Shown one piece after another: positions 33,556 through 44,482 of a DNA stretch of 64,000 bases. Source of the DNA: Fen-1359 sp963710355 (GTDB lineage Bacteria > Planctomycetota > Phycisphaerae > Sedimentisphaerales > Anaerobacaceae); contig CAVPZU010000003.1 of assembly GCA_963710355.1 (NCBI GenBank), forward strand, positions 186,001-250,000, written 5' to 3'. The translations under genes and the position numbers were made by a program. The notes under the pieces are model-generated. The model worked only from the letters and a program-made list of their open reading frames with translations. It made no database searches and was not told the DNA's origin. Every line of letters starts with the position of its first letter. The first letter of the stretch is position 1.

Positions 33556-36500
33556 TCACAGTCCGCCGAAGGCGGATGAATTCAAAATTTTACGAAGGAT
33601 ACTTATCAAGGTTTTCGGCTCAAGATAATTTTTCGGCAGATGCAGATATACCGTATTATCATCGACGATTCTCGGTTCAGCCGCTACATTGGTGAACGCA
33701 TACTTATATCTTAAGAGGGCATTTTCTGCAAATGAAAATATGAGATTTTGGCCGGAAGCAGTGATTGATTTAATTTTCAGTTTTGCTGCGGCGATTCTGA
33801 GCTCAGCCAGCTCCAGCAGGTCTTTCAGCTCATCTGGCGGCGGGCCGTAGACATCGTTGAGCTCGCCAGTTAAATCTTTCAGTGCGTCGGCGGTTTGTGC
33901 AGAGGCAATTTTGCGATAGACATCCATTCGGTATCTGTCGGACGGAATGTAATTTTTGGGAATATATGAGGTGAGGCCTATGTCCAAACAAGCGGCGGGG
34001 ATTTGCTCGGCGGACAAATTTTTCAATCTGCGCACGGCGCGGGCGAGCATTTCGCAGTACATCTGGTAGCCGACCAGCTGTATGTGGCCGGATTGTTCGG
34101 CGCCGAGGATGTTTCCGGCGCCGCGGATTTCGAGGTCGCGCAGGGCAATTCTGAAGCCTGCGCCGAGTTGCGAATACTCTTCAATGGCCTTTAATCTTTT
34201 GGCGGCAGTCGTGGTGATAGGCCGAGAAGGCGGCAGGAGAATATAAGCATAGGCCTTGTGTTTGTACCTGCCGACGCGGCCTCGGAGCTGATGGAGTTCT
34301 GCCAGGCCGAACCGGTCGGCATTGTCGATGATAATTGTGTTGGCGTTGGGGATATCGAGGCCCGATTCAATAATCGTTGTGCAGACAAGGATGTCGATTC
34401 TGCCCTCCACGAAATCAATCATTGTTTGTTCGAGTTCGTATTTCGGCATCCGGCCGTGAGCAATTGCTATTTTTGCGTTTATGCCGTCGAGCAGTTTAGC
34501 GATTTCCCACGCCTTTTTGTCGATTGTTTTTACCCTGTTGTGCAGGAAGAATACCTGGCCTGTGCGGTTTAATTCCTGCACAATGGCCTTTCTTATGGTT
34601 TCGCTTCTGTAAGCGGCGACGGATGTGACGATGCTTCTGCGGTCGAGAGGCGGGGTGGCCAGCGAGCTGATGTTGCGCAGACCCAGCAGGGACAAATGCA
34701 GGGTTCGGGGGATGGGCGTGGCGGTCATTGTAAGGACGTCAATATCGGTGCGGAGTTTTTTGAGTTTTTCCTTGTGCCTGACGCCGAACCGCTGCTCCTC
34801 GTCGATTATAAGAAGACCGAGGTCTTTAAAGCCGACATCCTTACTCAACAATCGGTGTGTTCCTATCAGGATGTCAACCTTGCCTTCTTTTGTTCGCTCG
34901 ATGATGTCGGCAGCCTGTTTCGGGGTTTTGAAGCGGTTGAGGATTTCGATGGACACGGGGAAATCGGCGAACCTTTCGGTAAATGTCCTGCCGTGCTGAA
35001 CGCAGAGGACAGTGGTAGGCACCAGAACTGCAACCTGCTTGCCGGCCTCGACCACCTTGAAAGCAGCTCGCATTGCCAGTTCGGTTTTGCCATAGCCGAC
35101 GTCGCCGCAGAGGAGTCTGTCCATCGCCGTTGGGTGCTGCATATCAGATTTGATTTCGGCTGAAACATTCGTCTGGTCGGCGGTCTCCTGATACGGGAAG
35201 GATTGCTCAAATTCCCGCTGCCAGTTGGAATCTGCCGGGAAGGCGAAGCCGCCTGCGACCTGCCTTTTTGCCTGGACTTCTAAAAGTTCAGCGGCGAGGT
35301 CTTCGATGGATTTGGCGACTTTTTCCTTCTGTTTTTGCCATTTTTTGGAGCCGACTTTGCTCAAGTGCGGTCTTCTTGGGCTTGTGCCGATGAATTTCTG
35401 GACGAGGGTAATGTTGCTGACCGAGACGTGAATTTTGACTCCGTCGGCAAATTCGATAGTAAGGTATTCACTTTTTGCACCTTTTTCGTCGATTGTCCGG
35501 ACACCCAGAAATTTGCCGATGCCGTAGGAGGCGTGGACGACATAGTCGCCGCTGTGCAGGTCTTCGAGTGTGTCGATTGGCGCCGAAGGTCGCAGCGGGC
35601 GCTGAACCCTTCGCAGACTGTATTGGCCAAAAAGCTCGCTGTGGCTGGTGATTATGGTTTTGAGCGAATCAATTACAAAACCCTGACTTACGAAACCTTT
35701 GAGCAGTTTCAGATTGGCGGGCATTTCTGCGGCGCTTTGCAGAATGATTTCACTCAAACGAGCAATTTGGGCTGCACTTTCGCAGTAAAGAAAATGCGCC
35801 AGCCGTTCTTTGCCTTGGCTACTAATTGTTCGAGCGATTCTTTATGTCCTGCCCAGTCCGTCTTCGGTCCGCCGAAGGCGGACTGGTATTGCTGGGTGCT
35901 TTTTATATTTAGCCTGATAAAGTCCTCATCCGCTGTGCCGAATCTGCAGATATGAAGCTGCGTAAAACCGGAAAGGGCCGAGTATATGTCTGTCCAGTTG
36001 AAAAGTGCAGACGGATTTTCACTTCGGGCGAGATAAAGGTTTGCCGCCTCCTCAATCTGTATCGGTTCTTCGAGGATAATTATTGTTTCTGCAGGCAGGA
36101 TGTTTAGTAGAAGCTGGCCTCTTTCCTGTGCGCTATCCAAAACGAGTGAAAAAATATTTATATTATCCAAGCTTGCTGAACGGACCTTTGTGTGTCGGTA
36201 TTGAAAAGACGGATGCTTTCGATGGTGTCGCCGAAAAATTCGATTCTGACAGCAAGGGCTGTCTGTGTCGGTTGTATAACTTGGTTGTCTGTGCCTGATG
36301 GGTATGTTGCCAGAGGCGCAAATATGTCGATGATGCCGCCGCGGCGGGCAAACTGGCCGGGCAGGTCTATCCTGTCAACGTTTTCAAAATTATTATCGAC
36401 TAACCATTCGAGAACAGTTTCAATCGGCTTCTCTTCTCCGCTATTCAGTTCAAGGCTGTTTTTGTAAAGCAGTTCAGGCTCCGGAATCGGCTGACAGAGG

Positions 36501-36886
36501 GCCAGCACCGAGGTCGGGATTAAAAAGTTTTTCTGACCCGACAATATCTGAAGAACAATTTTGAGCCTTTGCGATTTTGTTTCGTCGCTCGCATCGGCAA
36601 TTGTCTGGTCGCCTTCAGCGGTGGGGAAGGTCTCGATTGTCCCTGCCTCGAAGGTGGTCAGGTCATCGGCAGCCTTGTCGGCATCGTCAATGTGCGCTCC
36701 TGTATAAAGTATTGGCCGATTGAGTTCCTTTGAAATGTGTGCAGCCAAAAGCGGCGCAAAGGACCCCCACGAGCCTTCGGCTAAAACCGGCCCCTTAGGG
36801 GCAGCTTTGAGCCGGGCGATTATTTGGCTTACGGTTTTATCGAGGCCGAGATTTATAAATTCCCGACCATCCGAAACATCCATCAT
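33556..36886 (-). CDS. mfd: Transcription-repair coupling factor, with two frameshifts
   Basis: Three frames join into one Mfd of about 1,110 residues. The first (36886-36158) has the UvrB-like N-terminal module ending FNTDTQRSV. The second (to 35754) continues SLDNINIFSLVLDSAQERGQ. The third (35757-33556) has the RNA-polymerase-interacting domain (SGDYVVHASYGIGKFLG), helicase motif I GDVGYGKTELAMRAAFK, II DEEQRFGVRHKEKLK, III MTATPIPRTL, VI QLRGRVGRYKHKAYAY, and the TRCF domain. Both breaks fit a missing A in an A run (near 36173 and 35766). Mfd displaces stalled polymerase and recruits UvrA. Two palindromes lie in the gene: one near 35868 (SAFGGP) and one that forms its last residues (SAFGGL, stop). 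Confidence 0.93.
33562..33576. repeat. 15-bp palindrome TCCGCC-GAA-GGCGGA at the end of mfd
   Basis: Exact copy; encodes the final residues of Mfd before its stop codon. Confidence 0.85.
35868..35882. repeat. 15-bp palindrome TCCGCC-GAA-GGCGGA inside mfd
   Basis: Exact copy, preceded by a half-copy (TCCGTCTTCGG at 35857-35867). Read in frame as QSAFGGPKTD in the less conserved second module. Confidence 0.85.
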
Positions 36887-37305
36887 CTGTAATTATACGT
36901 AAAATTCGTCGAAACAGCAATTGACGCTAATTCAATTTTGCCCCTCATAAGAGGGTCAAACGGTTGCGGTTGCGCGGCTCGTGTCGGTTGCGTTTAGCGT
37001 AAAGCGTGCAGCAAAGCACTAAATCCGAATATCGAAATCCGAAACAAGCACGAATCACCTAAATCCGAATGTTCAAAACATCCTCCCGCTGTCATTACGC
37101 AGCCTGTCGTTTGGGCCAAAGCAATCTTCATTTTTTCTTGTTTTTGCGGGATATCGGCATAAAATGGACAAATTCAACTTGAGGGAAATTTACAGAAACA
37201 GCCGCCCATAAATGGCTGGAGACGGTACAAAGAAAACGGTAAATGTACCTGATAACCCTCACATCTCAAGCTATTAGATTTTACAGTATGGTTTATTTTA
37301 CGCAC
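36887..37305. repeat. Repeat-containing intergenic region upstream of mfd
   Basis: CTAAATCCGAATATCGAAATCC, followed by GAAACAAGCACGAATCACC and again CTAAATCCGAATGTTC (37020-37075), is another phrase-repeat family. CCCCTCATAAGAGGGTC near 36942 is a weak stem. No gene was seen. Confidence 0.5.
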
Positions 37306-37680
37306 CTACTTTGGACCAGTGGCAATAAAGGATGCGAGGAGAAATGGTAGACCTATCATTGTACATATCAGAACAACCGCTGATACAACACACCCCCTTC
37401 GAAAAGTAACTGCCATCATTTTTTGAATCAATAAACCGCCAACCGCACCTGCGGCCACTGTAAACAAGATTGCGATTGCGGGGTCTCCCCTCCCGAATAG
37501 AGGAGAAACGATGTTTATGAACAGAAGGTTAATAGCTTGACATAAAATGACAACTAAGGTGCATCGCAACATCGAAATTTTTTGCCCGCGTGAACAAACC
37601 CGATAGCATACCAACGTAGGGAAGCACCACAAACAGAGTAATGCGCCTGCGATAAATGAAAGAAATCGAATGTTTTCCAT
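37306..37680 (-). CDS. Small membrane protein, unknown function
   Basis: The 124 residues contain four hydrophobic stretches: FLSFIAGALLCLWCFPTLVC, LVVILCQAINLLFINIV, AIAILFTVAAGAVGGLLI and VVSAVVLICTMIGLPFLLA. This predicts a four-helix inner-membrane protein. No family recognised. It stands alone with non-coding DNA on both sides. Confidence 0.6.
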   Translation of the reverse strand: MENIRFLSFIAGALLCLWCFPTLVCYRVCSRGQKISMLRCTLVVILCQAINLLFINIVSPLFGRGDPAIAILFTVAAGAVGGLLIQKMMAVTFRRGCVVSAVVLICTMIGLPFLLASFIATGPK

Positions 37681-37917
37681 TGTATTAATTCCTTAAGATC
37701 TAATTTATGCAGAAACTACCTTAACCTGAAATTCCATACGGAACGGTGGTATTCCGTTTTCCGCCGATTCTTCGCTGAAAAAATCATTTACTCATTGTCC
37801 TTAAAGAACACTTTGTTGTCAATTCCTAAAGTCTTATAATCAGAAATCGCCGATAGTAAATAAAAAAAGAGCGGTTACAAAAATCACCGTTCTTTTGAAT
37901 TTTCCAGTAAAGATAGG

Positions 37918-39937
37918 CTATTTTCCGAGAGCCTGCTTAGCGGCTTTTACGACGTTGTCAGCGGTGATGCCGAATTTTTCATAACAGGTTTTGGCAGGCG
38001 CTGAAGCGCCGAAACTCGACATACCAATGAAAATCCCTTTATCGCCGAGCCACTTGCACCAGCCTTGTTCGACGCTGGCCTCTATGCCGACCCTCGCCCG
38101 AACATTCGGCGGCAGAACAGAATCCTGATACGATTTGTCCCGTTTTTCGAAAAGCTGCCAGCAGGGCATACTAACGACCTGTGCCTTTATACCTTCGGCG
38201 GCAAGTTTTTCGGCAGCCTCGACGGCGATTCCGACCTCCGAGCCGGTTGCAAGCAAAAGCACATCAGGATTGTCCGCCTTTACGAGGACGTACGCTCCCC
38301 TTGAGACATTAGCAGCAGATGCGTATTTTTGCTGGTCGATTGTCTTGACTGCCTGCCTTGTAAGGCAGATTGCGACGGGGCCGGCCTTATATTCGAGGAT
38401 GAATTTCCAGGCCGCTGCCGTTTCGTTTGCGTCTGCGGGGCGGAAGACCAGCAGGTTCGGTATCGCCCGCAGTGCCGCTATATGCTCAACCGGCTGATGT
38501 GTCGGGCCGTCTTCGCCGACGCCGATGCTGTCGTGCGTGAAGACGAAAATCGACGGATACCGCGACAGTGCGGCCATCCGAATTGCGGGCCTCATATAAT
38601 CGCTGAAGACAAGAAACGTCGCACCGTAAGCCCTTACAGGTGAGGCTGGCCGATATGCCGTTGAGGATTGCACCCATAGCGTGCTCTCGGACGCCGAAAC
38701 GCAGATACCTGCCTTCGGGACAACTTTTTTGAAAATCCTTTGCGCCGTCGAACCGTGTATTATTTGAAAGCGTCAGGTCTGCAGAACCGCCCAAAATGAA
38801 GGGGAGTTTCGGCATAAGGGCATTGAGGACCTTGCCTGAAGCCTGCCTGGTTGCGATTGCGCTGCCTGCTTCAAATTTTGGTAGAGACTCATCCAAATTG
38901 ATATTTATTTTGCCTGATGCCCAGTCTTGAAACTGTTTGGCAAGGTCGGGAAATTCTTTTGCATATTTTTTGAAGAGTTTTTCCCATTTGGCCTGTGCCG
39001 TTTTGCCTTTTTGAACGGCGCCAAGCATAAACTGCTTTACATCATCAGGGACATAAAAACTTTTTTCCGCATCCCAGCCGAACCTTTGCTTGATAAGTTT
39101 TATCTCGTCTGCGCCGAGCGGCGAGCCGTGGGCTTCGGCGGTATCCTGTTTGTTCGGGCTGCCGAAGGCGATGTGGGTGCGGAGTTTAATAATGGTCGGC
39201 TTGCCTTTGGATTTTGTGGCCTTTTTTATTGCCTTTTCGATAGCGGCGAGGTCGTTGCCGTCGCCATCGACGACGATTACGTTCCAGCCGTAGGCCTTGT
39301 ATCGCATTGCAACATCTTCGGTAAATGCAAGGGATGTGCTGCCGTCAATGGTGATGTGATTGTCGTCGTAAATTACGATAAGGTTATCGAGGCCAAGATG
39401 GCCGGCGAGCGAGCTTGCCTCTGCTGATACGCCTTCCTGCAGGCAGCCGTCGCTAACAATTGTGAAGATTTTGTAGTCAATTATCGGGAAACCGTCGCGA
39501 TTAAAAACTTTGGCGAGATATTTTTGAGCGATTGCCATACCAACGGCGTTTGCGATGCCCTGGCCGAGCGGCCCCGTGGTGACCTCGATGCCGAGGTCCG
39601 GCTTGTACTCGGGATGGCCCGGGGTTTTACTGCCCCACTGCCTGAAATTTTTCAGCTCGTCCAGACTCATATTGTAGCCTGTCAGGTGCAGCAAGGAATA
39701 CAGGAGCATACTGCCGTGGCCGGCGGAGAGGACAAAGCGGTCGCGGTTGAGCCATTTAGGATTTGCAGGGTTGTGCTTCATTTGCCTTGTCCAGAGGACG
39801 TAGGCAGCCGGCGCCATACCCATCGGCATACCGGGATGTCCTGAATTGGCCGCCTGCACACCATCTATCGCCAGAAAACGGATTGTTTGAACACAAAGCT
39901 CGTCAATGGCTATGCCATAAATCTTCGCCGTGTTCAT
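37918..39937 (-). CDS. tkt: Transketolase, with one frameshift
   Basis: I start at ATG 39937 (MNTAKIYGIAIDELCVQTIR), with AAGGA upstream. The thiamine diphosphate domain has AANSGHPGMPMGMAPAAYVL, HGSMLLYSLLHLTGY, TGPLGQGIANAVGMA and VSDGCLQEGVSAEASSLAGH. The frame leaves the family at about 38645 (GISAS). One base over it continues PVRAYGATFLVFSDYMRPAI, FTHDSIGVGEDGPTHQPVEH and the C-terminal domain, ending at 37918. An extra C at the join explains it. Joined length is about 673 residues. The enzyme moves two-carbon ketol units in the pentose phosphate pathway. It follows the ribBA group on the same strand. Confidence 0.95.
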
Positions 39938-40122
39938 CGTATTTTCCTTGAGAGTTTTATATATCGAGTTTTTCAAAACGGAGTGGAAAGAATAACAAAA
40001 TCGCCGGTTTTTGCAAGCCTTTTATTTTGAGGTTTGGCCGTCACTTTCCGTATTGTGGTTGGCAAACAAGTTTCGATTGCATCAGACGGGGACAAGGCTG
40101 TATTTTACGGCGGAGTATTTTT

Positions 40123-40635
40123 TTAAATTACCGGTTTTACTGAAAATTGAGCGGTGAGCCTTTTTTCGTTCGCCAATATGCAGGTTATCTGAAGGATGTA
40201 GTTTTGCTTGTCGCCCAGGTCGATGTCGAGATTAAATTTGTAAGCCCGCAGAAAATCCTGCCAGTATCGGTTGTTTTTTTCAGGGGCGGTCAGGTCGATG
40301 TCGGGCCATAGCCGGATTCTTCTGCCGACGGGTTCGGCGGAACGAGGAACCTGTTCGTATAATTCAAATCGGAAGACTGCCGGCCATTTCTGGCTGCAAC
40401 CGAAGGTGTCGAGCAGGCTGACAAAGACGTTGATTTTCTGTCCCTTGTCGGCTACGGTCATTTCCGTCAGCGGCAGAATCTCGATTTTAGCCGGGCCGAA
40501 GCTGTCGCACAAATAGGTATCTGCAGTTCGATTAAGTTTATTTTCGAGATTGTCTCTCTGCTTTGGCAGAGTGCATCCGGCGAGGATAATAACAAATGAC
40601 AAGCAAAATAATTTTTTTGAAATCATCCTTTTCAT
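40123..40635 (-). CDS. Lipoprotein, unknown function
   Basis: The 170 residues begin with a lipoprotein signal (KLFCLSFVIILAGC). The mature part is beta-rich, with VFVSLLDTFGCSQKWPAVFR, then RRIRLWPDIDLTAPEKNN and NYILQITCILANEKR; it resembles small planctomycete envelope lipoproteins with an immunoglobulin-like fold, but I cannot name a family. It lies 66 bp after ribBA, probably in the same transcript. Confidence 0.7.
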   Translation of the reverse strand: MKRMISKKLFCLSFVIILAGCTLPKQRDNLENKLNRTADTYLCDSFGPAKIEILPLTEMTVADKGQKINVFVSLLDTFGCSQKWPAVFRFELYEQVPRSAEPVGRRIRLWPDIDLTAPEKNNRYWQDFLRAYKFNLDIDLGDKQNYILQITCILANEKRLTAQFSVKPVI

Positions 40636-40675
40636 AATTGACCCTTTTAACTTTCAGTTCGTTTTATCAATCGAG

Positions 40676-40690
40676 TCCGCCTTCGGCGGA
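40676..40690. repeat. 15-bp palindrome TCCGCC-TTC-GGCGGA
   Basis: Exact copy, just after the ribBA stop, followed by a half-copy (ATTCGGCGGATT). It could serve as a stem but has no U tract. Confidence 0.85.
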
Positions 40691-40701
40691 CATTCGGCGG
40701 A

Positions 40702-41943
40702 TTAAAGGTCTTCATCGAGCAGATGGCCAAGCCGGTATTTTTTGGTTTTTAGATAGTTTTTATTGTGTTTGCCGGGCCTTGCTCGCAACGGTATCTGCTC
40801 GACGACTCTTACGCCATAGACTTCGAGACGGCTGATTTTTTTGGGGTTGTTCGTGAGGATGCGGATTTTTCGCAGGCCGAGGTCCCGGCAGATTTGTGCG
40901 CCGATGCCGTAATCCCGTTTATCGGGCATAAAGCCTAATTTTATATTTGCGTCAACGGTGTCGAGGCCCTGCTCCTGAAGTTTATATGCGTGCAGTTTGT
41001 TAGTAAGGCCGATGCCTCTGCCTTCCTGTCGCAGATAGATAAGGGCGCCTTTGCCTTCCTTTTCAATCAGCTTAAGGGCTTCGACGAGCTGATAACCGCA
41101 TTCACATCGCTGCGAATGGAAGAGGTCGCCGGTCATACATTCCGAATGAACCCGAACGAGGGCCGGCTCATCGTGTTCGACGGGATTTCCGTTTTTGTCG
41201 AGCAGGCCTATATCGCCTTTGCAGATAGCAAGGTGCGGCTCGGCGCTGGTTATGCTCTGGTATGCAATCAGTTTAAATTCGCCGTAGTCGGTCGGCAGAT
41301 TGACACATTCGACACGTTTTATCTGTTTTTCGCTCTGAAGACGATATTCGATAAGTTTGGCAATGGAAGTAATTTTCAAATTGTGTTTTTCGCAGAACTC
41401 GAGGAGCTGTGGAACCCTTGCCATAGTGCCGTCGTCATTCATAATCTCACAGATTACGGCGGCGGGAATCAATCCGGCAAGTCGCATCAGGTCAACTGCA
41501 CCTTCGGTTTGTCCCGCACGCACAAGGACGCCGCCGTTGCGGGCCCGCAGGGGAAATATGTGGCCTGGGCGGACAAGGTGGCGAGGCTCTGCATTATCCG
41601 CAATTGCCGCCTGAATAGTTTTTGCACGGTCTGCTGCGCTTATGCCTGTGGTTATTCCTTGTGCGGCGTCGATGCTTACGGTAAAGGCGGTCTGGAACCG
41701 GGCGGTATTTTCAGTCGTCTGCGGATAAAGATTCAGCCGGTCGCATCTATCGGCAGTCAAAGGCAGGCATATAAGCCCCCTGCCGAATTTGGCCATAAAG
41801 TTTATCACATCAGCGGTCACCTTTTCCGCTGCGCAGACGAGGTCGCCTTCGTTTTCCCTGTCCTCATCATCGACAAGAACTATCAGTTTGCCCTGCCGAA
41901 GGTCTTCAAGTATTTCCTGTATTTCGCTGAATTTTATTGACAT
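40702..41943 (-). CDS. ribBA: Bifunctional 3,4-dihydroxy-2-butanone-4-phosphate synthase / GTP cyclohydrolase II
   Basis: The 413 residues fuse two riboflavin enzymes. The N-terminal RibB half has VLVDDEDRENEGDLVCAAEK-type acidic loops (here IVLVDDEDRENEGDLVCAAE), FMAKFGRGLICLPL and HIFPLRARNGGVLVRAGQTE. The C-terminal RibA half has VRVHSECMTGDLFHSQRCEC (zinc cysteines), IYLRQEGRGIGLTNKLHAYK and DYGIGAQICRDLG. Together they make both early precursors of riboflavin from ribulose 5-phosphate and GTP. No FMN riboswitch was seen in the short gap to pgsA. It lies 23 bp after pgsA. Confidence 0.96.
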   Translation of the reverse strand: MSIKFSEIQEILEDLRQGKLIVLVDDEDRENEGDLVCAAEKVTADVINFMAKFGRGLICLPLTADRCDRLNLYPQTTENTARFQTAFTVSIDAAQGITTGISAADRAKTIQAAIADNAEPRHLVRPGHIFPLRARNGGVLVRAGQTEGAVDLMRLAGLIPAAVICEIMNDDGTMARVPQLLEFCEKHNLKITSIAKLIEYRLQSEKQIKRVECVNLPTDYGEFKLIAYQSITSAEPHLAICKGDIGLLDKNGNPVEHDEPALVRVHSECMTGDLFHSQRCECGYQLVEALKLIEKEGKGALIYLRQEGRGIGLTNKLHAYKLQEQGLDTVDANIKLGFMPDKRDYGIGAQICRDLGLRKIRILTNNPKKISRLEVYGVRVVEQIPLRARPGKHNKNYLKTKKYRLGHLLDEDL

Positions 41944-41966
41944 ATTAGTCGCTCGTCGAAGTCAAA

Positions 41967-42581
41967 TTATAGCTTCTGTTCATAATCGGTGACGAAGCGG
42001 GTGCCGTTTCGTATGTAAATCAACATTGCGAGGATGGCAGTAGCCGCTGCCGACCACCAAAGAAACCTCAGGAACCATATCCAGCCGTGAATCAACACAG
42101 AGGCTTCCGGCGCTATAAGTATAGCGGAAACCATAGCCAGTTGTAAGGTGGTTGCCAGTTTGCCGATAAAGACCGGGACAATTCGAATCTGCGAAGTGAC
42201 AAAATATACGATGATAAAACCAATCAGTAAAAGCAAATCCTTGCTGATAATTAGGACTACTACGGTGCCGGGCAGTCTGAAATCGCCGATGTGGCCGGGA
42301 TTGGAATAAAGCAGCAGACAGGCGCTGGTCATCAGCAGTTTGTCGGCCATCGGGTCGAGAAAGACGCCAAGCCGTGTAATCTGTTTTTTCTTGCGGGCAA
42401 GAAAGCCGTCGAAGGCGTCGCTGAACGCCATAACGGCAAAGATGAATGTTGCGATGTAGCGCATCAGGTTTCGCAGATTCGGGTCAAGCGATGCATCGTT
42501 TATCTTGAGCATAAAAATCACGAACGGAACTATTAAAAGTATCCGCAGAATTGTTATCCTGTTTGCCCAGTTTAATTTCAT
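41967..42581 (-). CDS. pgsA: CDP-diacylglycerol-glycerol-3-phosphate 3-phosphatidyltransferase
   Basis: The 204 residues are a CDP-alcohol phosphatidyltransferase with about six membrane helices. The signature D-x2-D-G-x2-A-R...G-x3-D-x3-D is present as SDAFDGFLARKKKQITRLG followed by FLDPMADKLL. The start NWANRITILRILLIVPFVIF is typical of PgsA, which makes phosphatidylglycerol phosphate. Another CDP-alcohol transferase is possible, but length and start favour PgsA. It sits between an SDR gene and ribBA. Confidence 0.9.
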   Translation of the reverse strand: MKLNWANRITILRILLIVPFVIFMLKINDASLDPNLRNLMRYIATFIFAVMAFSDAFDGFLARKKKQITRLGVFLDPMADKLLMTSACLLLYSNPGHIGDFRLPGTVVVLIISKDLLLLIGFIIVYFVTSQIRIVPVFIGKLATTLQLAMVSAILIAPEASVLIHGWIWFLRFLWWSAAATAILAMLIYIRNGTRFVTDYEQKL

Positions 42582-42632
42582 ATTCTCTTGCCTGAATTTC
42601 TGTCATTCTTTTTTTCCATACGCTGCTCGCTA

Positions 42633-43375
42633 TTATATGGTTCTGCCGCCGTCGACGGAAAGGACTTGGCCTGTGATGTAATCATTTTCGAGAAGACTTA
42701 TAACGGCGTGTGCAATTTCTTGCGGTTCGGCGATTCTCTTTAATGGTATAAGGGAAAGCTGCCTTTGCTTCTTTGTTTCATCGAAATCGTCGGGCCAGTT
42801 GACTATACCCGGTGCGACGGCATTTACGCAAATGGCCGGCGCCAGTTCCTTTGCGAGAGCCTTTGTCGCGCCGATGAGGCCTGCCTTCGATGAGCAGTAA
42901 AGGACGTAATCAGCCCAGGGTCGCAGGCCGCAGACATCGGCGATGTTTATTATCTTTCCGGCGGGAGAATCGGGGCTGCCAAATTTCTCGCTTATCTTTT
43001 TTGCAAAAACTTTGCTGGTCAAGATTGGAGCGATGAGGTTGGTTGTAATAACCTTTTGTGCCTGCTGATAAGAGATTTCGGATATCGGCTGTCTGGAAAA
43101 GACCGCTGCGGAGTTAATCAGGATTTGAGGTGTTCCGATTGCGCCGGCCTGTTCGAAAAGCTGCTCAATCTGTTCCTCGCTGGTAAGGTCTGCCTGCACT
43201 GCTATCGCCCTTGCGCCTTTTTTTTCAATTTGTTCTGCCACTTCCTCCGCCTTCTGTTTATTTCTGTTGTAGTGGCAAATACAGTTACAGCCGGCAAGCC
43301 CCAGCGCAAGGGCGATACCTGAGCCAAGCTGGCCGCTACGCCCGTTATAACAGCAGTTTTGCCTTTCAGTTTCAT
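42633..43375 (-). CDS. Short-chain dehydrogenase/reductase, with one frameshift
   Basis: From ATG 43375 (AAGGA upstream) the protein starts MKLKGKTAVITG. One base back near 43341 the frame continues RSGQLGSGIALALGLAGCNC, restoring the TGxxxGxG NAD(P)-binding loop. The remainder has ILINSAAVFSR (NAG-like strand), ITTNLIAPI, the catalytic Y-x3-K as YVLYCSSKAGLIGATKALAK, and the C-terminal DYITGQVLSVDGGRTI. Length of about 247 residues is normal. Because FolM/FabG-type and pteridine reductases look alike, the substrate is left open. It heads the pgsA-ribBA group. Confidence 0.85.
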
Positions 43376-43594
43376 TTTTTCTTTTTCCTTATGTGGATGG
43401 TGAGCCCGCCGCAGGCGGGTCGAACCATAAATGCTTATCTTAATTGATAAGTTTTGTATTGGCAAGAAGTAAGGTCTGCTGTTCACTTTCGTGGGGGGAA
43501 AAGCGATATTACTTTGCCGGCCAGTATTGCAGATGTTTTACTTAATGTTTGCCAAAAGTTTCAGTATTGATATAATTCGCACCGGTTTTAGGTC
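43376..43594. other. Divergent spacer between the SDR gene and pdxJ
   Basis: Contains the variant palindrome CCCGCC-GCA-GGCGGG (43405-43419), same loop as the 15-bp family but with C/G ends. The rest should hold the two divergent promoters; no clear pair of hexamers was found. Confidence 0.5.
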
Positions 43595-43600
43595 ATGGTT

Positions 43601-44362
43601 ATGATAAAATTAAGCGTAAATGTAAATAAAATAGCCCTCTTACGTAATGCCCGCAGTCTCGATTTGAATCTGCCCGATGTCTGCGAGGCAGCCCGCACTA
43701 TAGTTGAGGCCGGCGCCAACGGCATAACGGTGCATCCGAGGCCGGACCAGAGGCACATACGGTATGACGATGCTTACCAGATCAGCCGTATGCTGCGCGG
43801 CAGATTCAATAGTTTGGAGTATAATATCGAGGGCAATCCGTTCACGGGAAAATATATGGAGATTGTGACGGAACTGCGCCCTGACCAGGCGACACTTGTG
43901 CCGGACCTGCCCGGTGCGAATACATCTGACAACGGCTGGGACTTAAACGATGAGAATCGCAAGAGGCTTTCGCCGGTGATTAAAAGATTAAAGGATGCCG
44001 GCGTTCGGGTGAGTATCTTTATGAATTCCGATTGCGACGGGATAAGGCAGGCAAAACAGATTGGAGCCGACCGGATTGAATTATATACAGAACCTTTCGC
44101 CCGGGCATTTCGGACAAATCAGGAGTTGCGTCTGACGATTGAAGGATATGCCGAAGCTGCGAAGACGGCTCTCGAAGCCGGATTAGGAATCAATGCCGGG
44201 CACGACCTCAATCTTGAAAATCTGGGATTGTTTGTAAAAACAGTGCCCGGGATTTCGGAGGTTTCAATAGGACATGCGCTAATTGCCGATGCCCTTTATT
44301 TCGGACTTGAAAAAACGGTAAAAAAATATTTGGACATTCTATCTATACGGAAAAAACATTGA
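43601..44362 (+). CDS. pdxJ: Pyridoxine 5'-phosphate synthase
   Basis: The 253 residues (from ATG 43601; ATG 43595 would add two) have PdxJ features: LSVNVNKIALLRNAR at the start, ANGITVHPRPDQRHIRYDD with the phosphate-site His/Arg, EYNIEGNP, ELRPDQATLVPD, VSIFMNSD, GADRIELYTEPFA and GINAGHDLNLENL, SIGHALIADAL at the end. It condenses 1-deoxyxylulose 5-phosphate and 3-amino-2-oxopropyl phosphate to pyridoxine 5'-phosphate, so the organism uses the DXP-dependent B6 route. dapA follows after a repeat-filled gap. Confidence 0.95.
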   Translation: MIKLSVNVNKIALLRNARSLDLNLPDVCEAARTIVEAGANGITVHPRPDQRHIRYDDAYQISRMLRGRFNSLEYNIEGNPFTGKYMEIVTELRPDQATLVPDLPGANTSDNGWDLNDENRKRLSPVIKRLKDAGVRVSIFMNSDCDGIRQAKQIGADRIELYTEPFARAFRTNQELRLTIEGYAEAAKTALEAGLGINAGHDLNLENLGLFVKTVPGISEVSIGHALIADALYFGLEKTVKKYLDILSIRKKH

Positions 44363-44460
44363 ACCACGAAGAGCACGAATAAACACGAAGAAAAATGCAG
44401 AAAAGAGAAAAGATATTTATACTTAACTTCGCGACCTTCGTGTGCTTCGTGGTAAAACAT
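44363..44460. repeat. Inverted pair of CCACGAAG phrase repeats
   Basis: ACCACGAAGAGCACGAATAA and, in opposite orientation, TTCGTGTGCTTCGTGGT face each other about 50 bp apart between pdxJ and dapA. They could form a long imperfect stem. Confidence 0.6.
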
Positions 44461-44482
44461 TTGGGTACAGAAAGGAAATAAT

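Noticed and set aside
40990..41940. 316-codon plus-strand frame opposite ribBA
   Set aside because: Antisense to a fully conserved gene; it is open only because of codon bias.
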